Notes: generated from the letters alone by a model not told the origin. DNA of 64,000 bases from Nissolia schottii (GCA_003254905.1 QANU01095819.1:199668-263667), one strand, 5' to 3'. Shown: positions 25,738-38,599, counted from the stretch's first letter. Program-made: numbers and translations.

Positions 25738-25960
25738 ATTCCATTTTAACTATACATTTTTTATATTTTAAAGATTTAAATTATATGTCCATTTAGAATA
25801 TTTAAGTGTAATTATTTTTTTTCATCCATACCCTTAGTTGTAGTTGAGCACCTATTATTATAATGGATGTAAAGAGAGTAATAATTGTATTGAAAAAAAT
25901 TATAAGGATATTTTTGTCATTTCATATTATTTTATACATTTATCAATATGTTCTTTTGAA
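25738..25960. mobile_element. possible degenerate Stowaway-like MITE
   Basis: The left end TACTCTCTCCATTCCATTTT matches the CTCCCTCC-type terminus of Stowaway elements. The expected inverted right end is only weakly present near 25925-25960, so the element is old or truncated. Confidence 0.35.
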
Positions 25961-26123
25961 ATAGATCTTCTCATGTCAAAATTGGTCATGTGAAAAGAGA
26001 TAAAGACACAATTTTTGAATGAGTGAAACTTTTTTAAAATTGGTAGGACCTAATTCAAAGTTTTGTGTCTTTATCTCTCATTACATGACTAAATATGACC
26101 AATTTTAATATTAGAGAATCTAT
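25961..26123. mobile_element. foldback MITE, ~163 bp
   Basis: It begins ATAGATCTTCTCATGTCAAAA and ends in GAGAATCTAT. The arms share AAATTGGTCAT and AGAGATAAAGACACAA in inverted orientation over about 65 bp, around a short centre. It is non-coding and less diverged than most foldbacks in the window. Confidence 0.65.
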
Positions 26124-27345
26124 ATTATTTTTCTATTTTAGTATTGTAGTATTTGATTTTGAATAATAAAAACGGAAGATGTGAATATTTTACTTAGAAA
26201 CGGAAGATGTGAATATTGTAGTACTTCAATTGTTTTTTCCCATTTTTTTTAAGTAGGAAATAACAAGCACTAACATGCTCCAATGCCGTAGAAAAAGTAA
26301 TCATAAATAGTTGATTGTCACATATACAACCGTTTTAGGTTATTGAGTTTGAAATAAGGTTATACTAATGATGGTTTTTTTAATCAATTACAACAATGAT
26401 CACTCCAGAAAATCAACATTACGTTTTAAAGGAAAATAATAAAAGGAAAAGGAAAAAAAAAAGGATTAATGTAGCATTACTAAAGGAAAATTTGGTTCCT
26501 TACCCCAGTTGTTTTGCTTTAATTGGATTCGCCTTTCGTTGATTGAAAACTTTTGTCCCCTTATTTTGTAGTATATAGGTATCTTTACTCTTCCGGTCGT
26601 TATCTTGCACAGAATTTTGACACATCCAAAAGCTTCATTGAAAAAGTTAGGGTAATCCATCATTAATCAGTCAATTACACCTTACCCAAAAAAAACAGTG
26701 TGTTAAGCGAAAGCTAAAACCGTGAAAAAGTCGGAAATTATCCGCGTTCACCCTAATTTAGTGAAACTCATTTTCTCACTTGTAAAGCAACACAATTTTG
26801 TGATTTTATAAATCTTGACACCTATGGAGTTGTTGTTGGGATGCCTCTTCCATAACCATCGCTGAGGTCTTTCTTATTGGGTCTTGTGAGCCCATCACTT
26901 TTAAGAGAAAAAAAGCCCAAATTCTTATAGAAAGCATGAACCAGGAAGAAAAAATAAGACCCCAAATCCCGTTAATGCACCGCTAGCAAATTGTGCAATT
27001 TTCAAGTCCGACTTTCATTGATGACACAGAATAGGAGGGCAGTTAAGGAATTCAAGGCAGCATGCTCTTATTCTTTTCATTTTCTTTGTACATTTTGTCT
27101 ACAGGGGAAATTCATGATCATAGGTAGGAATGGAATGCATCCCTCCATATAGATGTTTGCCTGCCATCCTCAACTGACGGTTGTGCATTAATGCATTATT
27201 ATTGTCAGCGGACGGTTGCGAGACTCGATCCTGCGGGAATAGGGCTACCATGAGTGACTGATGAGTGATGACAGAATCAGAAGACACCCCGACAATGATA
27301 CTGTGGAACTCATCACATTCAGAGAAGAAACCCGATTGTTCCGAC
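26124..27345. other. intergenic and ZTP29 3' flank
   Basis: From about 27000 the sequence loses its long A/T runs and is probably the 3'UTR of the leftward ZIP gene (stop at 27346-27348). No other gene was seen. Confidence 0.4.
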
Positions 27346-30300
27346 CTACAAGCTTATCTCCTCTGGCAAGCTGATACTTAGAAAATACAGGCTGCACATC
27401 CAGCAATGTTAATGAGATAAAAACTAACTAGTAAATGATAGAAAGAAAGAAAAACCCTTTTTTTTTTTTCCCTTTAGTGAAAAGAGATATCATCTAACTA
27501 TGAGAAGAAAAAGAAAGTAGAGACATTAACCAAAGATTTTGTGGTTCAAGATGTCAAGAGACCATAAAGATGATTATAAGATGGTATTCCCATAAATGAA
27601 TTTTCACACCCAACCACTGAACTTGAAGTAGCAAGAAATTTATCTCCTAGTTCTATTCTCTATCAACAGGTTGCACATTTCTCTTTGCAGCATGCAATAT
27701 TCATCATCATTATTTGCTAGTTAACATGCACGTTAATTTTTTCACTAAAATAAAGAGACATGAAACAGGACACTCAAATGCATCAAATATTTTACCAACA
27801 AATGATAACATTAGCTTAGCTCTTGAAATGAAATTTTAATAGCAACGAGGTTTTCACCTTGCAGACATAAAAGCCATCCCAAAGAAGACAGCCTTAACAG
27901 ATTGCTTCTGTCCCGCATAATCGAAAGCCAATGGCAGCATTTCATGAAGGGTCAGAAAGGCCATGACTCCCCCAACTGTTATCATCATAAAACAAATATG
28001 CATGAAAACATACATGACAAGAATCTCATTGAGACATTTAGAAGCTGTATTAGTGCAAACCTGATCCAAGTAAACCTTCCAAAATCTCAGGATCTAAGCT
28101 GCTGGGGAATAGATAGGCTATAATGAAAGGAAAGAAATGATCACAGTAAGTACAACTTAGTAATTCACAATATCTAAGAAATACCAAGTGTTAAAAAAAT
28201 AATGAACCTGCACCACTAAAGCATAAAAACCAATCTGGAGTTGAGAGATAGAGATTCAGTGGGCAAGACTGAAATAGCTACGCATAACTTACCTAACCTG
28301 CTAACCATAATAATGAAGCACATCATGCTTCATCATTGTTATATACATTACTGCTAATTCTTGCTATCTGTTTCTTTGAAAATAAAAGCGGGCTGTATTG
28401 TGTAAAGCAACATAAGGCATATGACGTACCTACAATTATAACTCCCAGGGGTTCAGCAAAGCCAGAAAGTGATGCCAATTTGAATGCCTGCCATTTACTA
28501 CGAAACATCGAGAAACCACAAAAAAAAAAACGTTAAACTTCAAATTTGTAGTTATTATTGACAGAACTGCATTCAACATAGCAACACAAACCAAGATTCA
28601 AGAATAATAACAATTCCAGGTGTTACTATTATATATCGAAAGAATGGCATCAAGTAATGTCATAATATCCTGAAAGAAGAATGTCATATGCATCTAGTTT
28701 GATTTGTATGGGTAACGACATCAAAATCCAAAATATGGGTCAATTTTCTTTTCATTTTAGTGTTAAATGTTAACCTATTTTCTACTTAAGCAAAAATAAA
28801 CAAAAATAGCATCCACACTGAAGCAATAGCATTATGGCCCTAAAAAGTTTTGCTTCAAGAATATCCATCAACATAGACCAACGAAGTCTCTCCATGGCCA
28901 CCATCATATGCTCTTACAACTATTGATAATACAAAAAACCTTTAGATGGTGATAATATACATCAGTAATCCCTTGCAGCACAAGCTATTTATATAACAAC
29001 TCCAACATGACCTTCTTAGAGCCACTGAGGATAAATTTCCCAAGATGAGCTGTTTATTTTATATAGATCATTGATGTATTAACTATTTCATAAGCATATT
29101 TCAGCCCACCTAACAATCAATCATCAACTCTTTACAGTTGAATATACATAAGCATAAGTCATCTGTCAGCTGTAAGTGCTACTTTCTGAAGCAACAGGAG
29201 TCCTTGAGAGTTCATACCTCTGTGTTGCAAAATAAACAGGAAGTGCAACAGCAACACCCTGGAAAGCAGAAGATTGTTAAAATCATAATGAGACCTATAG
29301 AGCATTTTCTAAACAATAAAATTAAAAAATACAATGTTTTATTTTTCAGAAAATAATGTGGGTAAAAAGATCAGAAAAATAAATTGTTTATTTGAAACTT
29401 AAAATATTGAATCCAAAAAAAAATAAAATTTAAATAAAGTATGGAGATAAGAAGGCATCAAAGACTATAGTGAGCATTCGCCTTCCTTTATTTCTAATTG
29501 CACAACTCAAATATAACTATCATATCCAGAGTAAATGGGTCCCGTCACAAGATGAAAAAGTATACCTCGGGGATATTGTGCAGAGCAATGGCCAATGCCA
29601 AGTTAAGGCCAACACGAAGGCCCTATTAAAAGAAGCATGGCACAAACATCAAATGAAAACAGCATTAACGAGCAGATCAGTGAGGATCTAAGCAATAATT
29701 CAAAAATTATTGATAAAAAGTCAGTTTGTTGGGTACCTTAATGGAACCAAGGAACACTGCCATTCCTTCTGGAAAATTGTGTAAACTTATACCTAGGAAG
29801 AGTAAAAAAGAGGAAAAAAATAATAATAATAAATGAAACTTAAAGAAACATCGAAGAAAAGGAAAAATGGAAAATGAAAGTTGAGGATCTTAAGATTGCT
29901 CATGTCTTTAACTAACATGGATATTTTAACTCTTGAATTCCCAAAACTTCTAGACAATTTAAATGAAAATTAACTTTTATATTCAACGTGTACATTTATA
30001 TAATCTTTTGTTCCCAAAAAATAAAAGTGTATGAAAATGTTACATTTGAAAGTATCCATACAATCATACCTATGGCCGTAACAATTCCACTGAATAAAAC
30101 TTGCCGGCGATGCTTTCTCATAACATCTTTGCCTCCATGATCTCCATTTTTCTAATTTCAAGCACACCATCATATTTATCAAAATTTATACATCTATGTG
30201 GCATACAACATGGCTGCTGCAATGCCACTTTGCAAAATGCAACAATACAGAGGAAACAGTCATTGGCAAATGGCAAGAAACAAGTTTGTTAAAACCTTTC

Positions 30301-31186
30301 TACTCTTCGAATCTGAAGTGGGGGCAAGTGTTGGCTCTGGGATAAAATTGGCAATAATGGCGAAGAATATTACACCAGCGAAAAACTACACGAATCAGAA
30401 GACAGAGAACATTTTGGTCAGAACTAACATAAGAGGATACGATACGAGAGAAAAGCATTGGAGTTAGATGACTTTTATGAGTGCTGAAGTGCACAACCTA
30501 CCCAGAGGTTGCCTTTCAAGAAGCCAAGCGAGTTCAACGCATTATGAGCAAGATCAAAGAACGATATGCTGAGCATCAACCCGGCGGCAAAACCCTTGAT
30601 TGGGATGAAACATTTTCAGATATCAGACATATGTAATGTAAGCAAAACCAGCACATATAATCAATAGACTTACTGTGTCACATTTTTGTATTTTAATTAC
30701 TAAACAGACTTTGTCACGCACATTTCACATAAGCGAGGGGCGAAACGATTAAAAACGAATCTATGCACCTGTAATAGGCCAAGCATCTTCAAATTGGGAG
30801 CTGGATTGATAATTACGAAAAGGGCACCTGTTTCACATTGACATAGGAAAGGAAAGGAAATTCTACTGAGATGTAATTAAAAATAATAAAGAAAGAAAGA
30901 AATAAACAAAACAACAACATGCTCGTAGAATTGTTAAGATTTAGAGAGGAAGCAAAAAGATATGAAAGCAAAGGGGATAGTAGAGAGAATCCCACTCAGC
31001 TGCAGAAAATGTGGGAATTATGAAGTAGAAGAAGCAACTTAGACAGCACGGAAATTAAAATTGAGATTGAGAATGCAGAATTGAAGAAATGAAATGAAGG
31101 AAGGTGAAAGAGAGGACCGTACCGAGGGAAGTGCTGAAGCCGCCGAGGAGGGAAAGAGCAAGAGCTACAGTGACGTGAGAATCCAT
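27346..31186 (-). CDS. ZTP29: ZIP-family zinc transporter, ZTP29 type
   Basis: Twelve exons (transcript order): 31186-31123, 30827-30769, 30594-30502, 30385-30296, 30151-30070, 29792-29737, 29622-29566, 29258-29218, 28497-28430, 28117-28061, 27975-27858, 27391-27346. They give 276 residues, the same length as Arabidopsis ZTP29, with matching sequence throughout (MDSHVTVALALSLLGG; ESKWQAFKLA-like; LPEEISL end). About eight membrane segments. The metal-binding helices carry HNFPEG (134-139) and HNIPEG (163-168, split between exons 7 and 8). A Lys/Arg-rich cytosolic loop lies near 96-120. The Arabidopsis protein is reported in the ER and linked to zinc balance and the unfolded-protein response under salt. 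All frames close across introns; no damage was seen. Confidence 0.96.
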
Positions 31187-31319
31187 ATTGTGCCCCCCAA
31201 ATCACACCGAAATCGTTAGGGTTCGCTTCGTTGAGTGAGCTGTGGGAATCGACACGACACGCGAACAAAACTAGCATATGCAGCAGAAGCAGAAGCAGAA
31301 CTGAAGGGGGTGGACTCAC

Positions 31320-32127
31320 TCCACCTTACCCAACAATTAAAATATTTATATTTATTTTGATTGGATTCTTTTCGTATAATAAAATGTTGTGTGTTTATTT
31401 TATTTTTTAATTTATAGGAACTGCCTCAAGAAGACAAAGCCGGCAGAGTGGGATTTCGATACATCCCTCTCTTTAGACCATAAAGTGAAACATTTTATAA
31501 AAAAGAAACATTTATTTTATTTTATTCATTCAATATTTCTTATTTACGAGAGCAACGTACAGTTTATTTATTCCCCAATACTTACGAACATCTACCAAAT
31601 CCATTGATTATTATTTTACAATTTTTAAATAGTACTAATAATAACAGTTAATTATCACTTTTAATTATTATTATTATTATTGATCTTATTTCAATATGAA
31701 TAATAATATTTAAAAAAATAATGAAAAGGTAATAATTTTAAAATAATTAATTTTTTAAAAAATTACATTTTTAAAAGGAAAAAAATGCTAAAAATTTCAA
31801 AAAAGAAGTTATAAACAAAAAAGAAAGGAATTATCACATGAAAACTAACTTTTAAAAGTAATTATGAAATTTTTTAAGTTGAATACTAAAGACGGTTATC
31901 TGGGGATATCTTCTTTATTAATATAGCAATAGATTATATAATCTTCCTATGTAAAGAAGATGAGAGAAAATAACTTCTTCTTAATGAACCATTATTGTTT
32001 ATCAAAAATAGACTTTAAAAATTTTTTTTCACTTTTTAATTATGTTAAAAATCATTAACATTATTTTTTTTTTATCCTCTTAATTTCTTTTTTTGTTATC
32101 TATGTGCGTGACACTAGTACATATTAT
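31320..32127. other. intergenic, ZTP29 5' flank
   Basis: Very AT-rich, with ATT-rich stretches near 31660-31690. No credible gene. The first 100-150 bp upstream of the ZTP29 ATG (to about 31320) are GC-richer and form its leader and proximal promoter. Confidence 0.4.
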
Positions 32128-32597
32128 TAGAGTAAACCTCAACTTAAATAATATCATCAATTAATGGAAACATTGTCCTATGACAAAATTAAATTAGCTT
32201 TGTAATCCATGACAAATATTATAAATGAGATATTTTAGTCCTTAGTCACCTTAAAATCGGTTGAAAGTTTGACATAACGTAACAACCTCTAATTTTTTAT
32301 TTTTGATAAATTGGCAATCTCTAAAATTGATTCAATAAGTTTAAAAAAAGAAAACCTCGAAAATATATTGTTTTTATCTCCTGTAATTCATAAGGTTAGC
32401 TACATCACGTTTAAAACAATATGTTTTAGGATAGATTTATCAAAATTAATGTAGCTGTGAGTTTAGGAAGGTTATTGCCATCAGTTTAATTTTATATCCA
32501 ATTTAACATTGTCTGAAACCTTAAAATTAATTTATCTTGTCAGGGACTGATGTGTCCATCAATGATATTGGTAGGGACTGAGATGGGTTTTACTCTA
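32128..32597. mobile_element. foldback MITE, ~470 bp
   Basis: The left end TAGAGTAAACCTCAAC and the reverse complement of the right end TAGAGTAAAACCCATC pair. Similarity continues inward (AATATCATxxATGGAxACAT, then GACAAxATxAATTA). Arms are about 80 bp or more. No transposase. Confidence 0.6.
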
Positions 32598-33837
32598 TTA
32601 ATTATTAATTATTAGACCCATAAATTACATATATGAAGATGATATGTAAATCTTAGTGACTTTGTGCACTGAATGCATTTTCCAAACCGAACTACACCCT
32701 TACACCGACCCTTGAATTTTCCCTTCTGCATGCAACATGTCTTTGGACACATTACATAATACAATGTCACGCGATGATGACCACTACTTTATATATTTAT
32801 TTATTTGGGAATGACTCCTACTTTAATTATATAGAGATAGACGATTTCATTAATTAATAGACGATTATTGTTTTTCTAATTATTATTATTCGTATATTGA
32901 TGAAAACGGATGGCACAACTAAACTCCTTTTTTAATTGTTTCATGAATTCTTAAAGGCAAAGTTACAATGATATGACAGAGTTAACTGGACGGTTGTTGT
33001 CTCACTCAAGCCCGAGGATATGATGCATGGTGTAATTTTAAATGTTGATGTCTGGTAGTGGATAGAATGTAGTGTCTAAAGTTTAGGTTTTTTTTTTTGT
33101 ATTTCTTAATTCATCATTCTTATAAATGGAGGAGGGTGAAGGAAATTGGAAATTCATTAAAAGTTATTGATTATTGAGTGACTAGTGAATATTGCCGAAA
33201 CTAATTAAATATGTAGTATTTTAAGCAAATAAATAAGAGCAAACAAAAATAGGAAACCGATTTTGGGGTAACGAACCCTAACCAAATAGCAACAGATGAA
33301 AAAGATTGAGATGAGTTGAAACGTGATACAACAAATCATGCTAGACACTCTCCTTAAGGATTTATTTTAGCCCTACCGAGAGATATGTTCGATGGAAAGG
33401 CATAGTCAAAAAATCCCTCTAAGATAAGATGTGAGTCTCCTCAGCAATTCATTACACGCAGCTACCAGCACTCTGAGTAGCTAAGTCTCGTTCTAGAGGC
33501 AATAGGGGACATGCAACTCACAAATTTTAGAGAGGAAAGAGGGGGATGAATAGTGGCAGAGGAGACCAAAACCCGCGGAGAGGAAGAAGAGGGAGAGATA
33601 GATCTTATGGTTGGTAGTGTTTGGTCTCATTGGGTTGCCAATAAATAGGTAAGAGTTGCTTAATTATTAAACTAAGTCCAACTGCCATAAAACACAAATG
33701 GCTAGATTTCAACGATTATAAATTTAAGTAATGTAACACATAAACTAACTTTAAAACACTCTTCAAAAATCTAATTTTTATTTTTCTAATATTAAACATT
33801 TGGGCTCTTACAATACCTTAATTAATAGTTAGTAATG
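32598..33837. other. intergenic, nothing recognised
   Basis: AT-rich with no credible ORF. The segment 33240-33640 is less AT-rich (GGGATGAATAGTGGC, CCCGCGGAGAGG) and may be decayed transposon DNA, but no ends were found. Confidence 0.35.
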
Positions 33838-33842
33838 ACCAT

Positions 33843-35401
33843 TGATAAGTGGATTTTGTACCCTGTTTTATTATTCTATAAATGAACAAATGCATACTAA
33901 AAATGTGTGGTTTTAATACTTAATCAATATGTTTTGCACATTATCCTCTTTTGTGAGAAATTGAGAAAACGGCAAGTTCAAGCATTGTTTTAATCTTAGA
34001 ATTTAATGTGTATATTTCTTTTGTAGTTTTCTATTTTAATTGTAGGAAATGAATGCTCAAGAGGATCATTGAAGATATGAAGAAAAGAATGGAGCAAAGG
34101 GCAAAAGAGGAAAAAAAAAGAAGCAAAATGACGAAATCAGAAAGCATGCCGCTCAGCGCATGAGACGACAAAGATCGCTCAGCGGTAGTACCTTATCCGT
34201 TGAGCGATCGTGCCATCGGAGCCACTTGCAGCCGCCGCATTTATTGAGCCGCCCAGCGCCAGCCTGGATTGCGGCGCCGCCTCTGCAAAGGCTGCCGGCG
34301 CATTTATGACGACAACCTGTAGCCGCCGGAGATGACCAAACCGCTCAGCGATTACACCTTGCCGCTCAGCGAAAACGCCTAAACCGCTCAGCGATGGTAC
34401 TAAACCGCTGAGCGGTGCTCTCGGATCTTGGCCTATAAATAGAAGGCCAAGGCATTCACTTGAAGAATCATCCAAGTTCATCTAACCTTAGAGAACTTCA
34501 TACTCCTCTTCTACTTCTATTGTCTACACTTTTTCCTTTTTATTTTGTGCACTTTAGGTTTATGTTAGTAGTGCTTTGTTAGAAGTCCTTCAAGAATTGT
34601 TGGAACGTTAGCTTTGACAACGCAAGCTTCCAAAGGTTTGCGAAGTTCTTCCGTATTGTATTCAGGTTCTATTACTTCAATTCTCCATTATCTTCTACTT
34701 TTTCCTTCTCTTTCTTTATTATAAGTATTTATCCTCCACCCATGGAGGAGTAGTTCCTTAATATCTTGCATGCGGTAACTTTAGATTAGGATTAATTCGA
34801 GGTCTTGTGCTTAATGATTATTCATGAATTGTTCCACCCCTAGTTAGTGATATAGCGATCGCATGTTATTGGTTAGGGTTAATTCTAGGTTAATAAATCT
34901 TGACGATTGTATGATTTATTAAACTATGATAAGTGACTTTTGGGGAACTAATTAGATTTAATTGGGTTGTGCAATTGGTACATAATTAATATGGGTTTTA
35001 ATGCTGAGATTTTAGTTTTAATTCCTGTATTAATAAATTCTTAGGGGATTGACGATCATAGTCTCTTAAGTGAATTGCGTATTAGTTAGAGATTTCAACT
35101 GATAAACAACATCCCCTCCTATGAATAATTAATTAGAAACCGATGACAATTAATCCTTGATCTAGAAATGCCATATGCAGGATATTGCTTTTATCATTGT
35201 TGACTTACTCTCGTTTTGCTTTCTCTTTATTTAAATTCATCAACCCAAACCCCCCGATTTAGTTAAACTTTTAATTGGTTCTAAATTAATTCCTTGAGAG
35301 ACGACCTAGGTTATCCCCTTTACTACGTTTTTTGGGTTTTCTTAGTTTATAAATTATTATTTGATCGCGCACTAAAATTAACGACGTTTTGGTGAGTGTC
35401 A
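33843..35401 (+). mobile_element. solo LTR of a retrotransposon (fossil), 1559 bp
   Basis: It begins TGATAAGTGG, ends GAGTGTCA (TG...CA), and is flanked by the perfect 5-bp direct repeat ACCAT (33838-33842 and 35402-35406). A TATA-like CCTATAAATAG lies at about 34431. The 3' third has GAGAGACGACCTAGG and a TTAACGACGTTTTGG-type end, resembling U5 regions of Ty3/gypsy (Athila/Tat-like) elements; the family is inference. A GC-rich block at 34145-34425 contains repeated CCGCTCAGCG motifs in both orientations. No internal genes remain. Confidence 0.8.
34147..34420. repeat. cluster of CCGCTCAGCG / CGCTGAGCGG motifs in the solo LTR
   Basis: At least seven exact or near copies (about 34148, 34171, 34197, 34249, 34350, 34371, 34384, 34402) in both orientations, at irregular spacing. 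Several are near-palindromic. The block is strongly GC-rich against an AT-rich background and lies just upstream of the LTR TATA box. Confidence 0.8.
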
Positions 35402-35518
35402 ACCATTGAGATTATACCATTATGACTTTGGTTAACTTTACACGGGAGCTACAAGCATATGAGAGATAGACCACAACCTTCCTGCCGTAAGTAGTGTAGG
35501 AGCAATAAAGTAGAAGGC

Positions 35519-35728
35519 TTAATTAAGTTTTTAGCCCCTGTAAAATTTCAAAGTTTGTTTTTAGTTCCTCTGTAAAATTTTTAGTCCTTGTAAAATTATG
35601 CCACGTGGCATGGCCACGTCAGCGCCGTTAACCCCAACCAGACAGAGGGACTATAAACAAACTTTAAAATTTTACAAGACTAAAAACAAATTTTAAAATT
35701 TTACAGGGGCTAAAAATTAAATTTTATT
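35519..35728. mobile_element. foldback MITE with TTTTTAGCCCCTGTAAAATT ends
   Basis: A 210-bp unit with terminal inverted repeats of about 80-100 bp (TTTAGCCCCTGTAAAATTT at both ends). The centre is GCCACGTGGCATGGCCACGTC followed by GCGCCGTTAAC, and it contains a G-box (CACGTG). Arms are well preserved, suggesting a fairly recent insertion. The core resembles those of the foldbacks at 12029 and 18822. Confidence 0.75.
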
Positions 35729-36041
35729 TAAATAATTTTTTTGTGCCTATAAAAGGGTAAAACCAACATCAAACAAATTTTTCATTTTATATTTATTTTA
35801 AATAATTTTAACTAAAATTATTTAAATAATTTTAATCACATATTTAATAATTTAAATAATTTTAAATAATTTTGACATTTTTTTATTAATATGAACATGA
35901 TTTAGTAGTTTAAATTATTTAAAGTTTGTTAAAATAAAAATAGTTATTTTTTATATTTGATATTAGTTAGTATAAATGTTAAATATATGTTTGGAACATG
36001 GTGGCAATATACAAAGAAGATTACATAAGTATTGAGGAGGA

Positions 36042-36171
36042 GTATGTTAATTTATTAGGATATATATTAGGATAATTTATGATATTTCAGTCTATAGAGT
36101 GCTCAAGTGGACTACAAGTAAAGTGTAGTGATCCTAAATTATCCTAATATATATTCTAATAAATTAACATA
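36042..36171. repeat. 42-bp near-perfect inverted repeat (hairpin / small MITE)
   Basis: Arms 36042-36083 and 36130-36171 match at all but two or three positions (TATGTTAATTTATTAG, then ATATATATTAGGATAATTTA) around a 46-bp loop. It could be a MITE or a small-RNA precursor-like hairpin. Confidence 0.7.
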
Positions 36172-36569
36172 ATTTAAATAAACAGTTTAAACAATATTTA
36201 AGACACAACCAGTTTAAATAAACAGACACAACCTTTTCGTGAACTTAGACCTAACCTTATTAATAGAACAGACATAACCGTTATATATATACACACACAC
36301 AACAGAGGAAAGTATTTGATGTTACTTTGAACATAAAGATGGACAAAAGGAAAGATAAACAGAGGAACAGATGAAGAAATAATTAGGTTGCAGGAGCTCT
36401 TGAAGGAGAAAAGTCGTGAGAGAGAGTGCGAAATGTGAAAGGTGAGAGAGACGGTTCCACAGGCGCCGTAGATAGTTATTGTCGCAATGTGCACTAGGTG
36501 TACAATAACCTACTGTGCAATAATCACTGCTCTTATTTTTAATTTTTAAAGATTATTTTTAATCTTTAA

Positions 36570-36990
36570 TGAGTTAGTTGTTACTCATTTGATTTTAGAG
36601 ACTTTGAGGAGATACGCATGTTTTTTTTTATAAAAAAAATCAGTTTTTGGAGATATGCAGTTTTTTTTAAAGTCAATTTTTGGAGATACACATGTTTTTT
36701 TTTAAATTAGTTTTGAAGTAAGTGGGTCCACATGGATGAGATGCAGTTAGAAAAGCAACAAGTTAGTGGGGGTGATGCGGTTAATGGGGTTGAGCCCAAA
36801 ATGCCAAAACTTACCTTTAAAAACGTCAAATGAGTTGGCGAATTTTTTATCAAGTTGCCAGACACGTTTGTGACTTCTTGTCAAAATCGCCAAACGTGTT
36901 GGCGTGTTCTAGGCAAATTCGCCAAACAGTTTGTGTGTTTTAGGCAAATTTGTTAAACGGTTTGGCGAGTCTATGTAGCCCTGCCACGCG
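36570..36990. repeat. degenerate tandem repeats with palindromic cores
   Basis: Two repeat groups. First, three units of GGAGATACxCATGTTTTTTTT (about 36608, 36649 and 36681). Second, four units of about 34 bp, each with a GCCAAACxxGTTTGGCG-like core (36855-36975). They probably belong to one unclassified repeat element; no coding or terminal repeats were found. Confidence 0.5.
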
Positions 36991-37730
36991 GACTTGGCCG
37001 CCACGATGTCCAAATAGGTGCAGTGCTATAAAATGTTTTGAAATAATGATATTTTGATAATATATTTTGATAACAAAGATATTACATTTAAAAAAAGTCA
37101 AAAAAGTTAACTTAATAACGTTAAAAGCATGTCACTCATATCAATATAGTAAGTTTTCAAGGGAAATTTCACATACCTACATGCCTATATATAAATAATG
37201 CATATGAAAAAAAAAAATACGGAGCAAAGGTGAGCATGTAAGACACTCTCATTTCACAACTAAGCATTGAAGATTTTATTCTCACTTTAAGTATTCGTAA
37301 TTTTAAAATTCATTGTTAGCATTTACTTCTTTAAATAAGTCTACATTATGCGAAAGGAATTATAGTTATTATTTCTGACAATGGGATGTGAGCCTATAAT
37401 ACGCGAAGAGATTAATCATTCTTTTGACAGTGGACATTAGAGACAAAAGAAGAAAAAAAAACTATTTTTTAAATGAGAACAATGTATATACTTAAATACG
37501 TGTTCATTTAGTAGTCTTAAGTACTAATATTCAATACCATTTACAAATGAGCGACTCACCATTAATCATCAACTCACAACTTTTTTTATTATTTTATTTT
37601 TAAAAAAAATAAAATAATATGAACTTCTAATTCTCACAATGTAACGATGCCCTTAAAAATATTGTAGGGTAAATTTTTCAAATGTTAAAAATAAAAATAT
37701 TGTCCACAAGAATGATGATAATATTAAGAG
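36991..37730. other. intergenic, nothing recognised
   Basis: AT-rich DNA without a credible ORF, RNA gene or transposon end. Confidence 0.4.
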
Positions 37731-37880
37731 CAATGTTAGAATGGACAATTTTGGATAGTATTTAGACAATTTTTTTGTATAAAGGCATGGGATCCATGTG
37801 GATCCCATCACAATGAACCGATGTCTTTATAAGAGAGTTGTTTAAAAATTGTCTAAAACTATTTATCATCCTACCATTAA
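37731..37880. mobile_element. foldback MITE, ~150 bp
   Basis: The left arm (AATGTTAGAATGGACAATTTT ... TTTAGACAATTTTT ... ATAAAGGCAT) pairs with the reverse complement of the right arm (AATGGTAGGATGATAAATAG ... TTTAGACAATTTTT ... ATAAAGACAT). The centre is the palindromic GGGATCCATGTGGATCCC. Confidence 0.6.
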
Positions 37881-38599
37881 TTCTTTGCTTAATTGAAGAA
37901 AAGAGAGAATGAAAAAAATAAAAACAAGAGAAATTTAATATTTTCTCTTGCTTAAGTGGAGAGAGAAAATAAAGAAATAAAAAAAGACGTGAGACCCACA
38001 AAAATGTTTCCTCTTCATTTTTGAAGGTAAAACAGTAGGATAATAATACTTTTGTTCAAAATAACATTTAATATAATTTATCATTTTTATTCTTTTATTT
38101 TTATCTTCGTCAAGTTTAAATAATAGAAAAGAAAATAACTTTGTTCTTTATTTCTTATTCTCTCTATTATCTTTCTTTATTTTATTTTTCTTTCATTTTT
38201 TCTTTTCATCCAAGCATAGGGTAAAATGAAGTGTGTTAGAGATAGGCGGTTAAGTTGTTAGAATTAGGTTTCACAGAGAAATCCCTTCTCGGTTGAGTTG
38301 CTGAAAGCAAAAATGATTAGATCACAGTGCTGGTTTAAAAAACAAAAATAAAAATAAAAATGAAAGAAACAAATACGGGTGTTTTGGTTATGATTAACCT
38401 TCCACCTCACCAAATCTTCCATTAACTAACGTAATACGCACTTCATAAAAAAAATGTGCACCTGGACGGTGTTACCCTTGGCATTATCAGCAAAAGGCAA
38501 AGGAAAGGCAACATTCCGGAGCTGGCAAAACCATCAATAAAGAATATGGAGAGGGACAAATTGGGGAATGTGAGAGGAACACGCGCGCCCAATAATACG

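Noticed and set aside
34179-34481. 100-residue minus-strand ORF
   Set aside because: It lies wholly inside the solo LTR over the CCGCTCAGCG repeat cluster and shows no domain.
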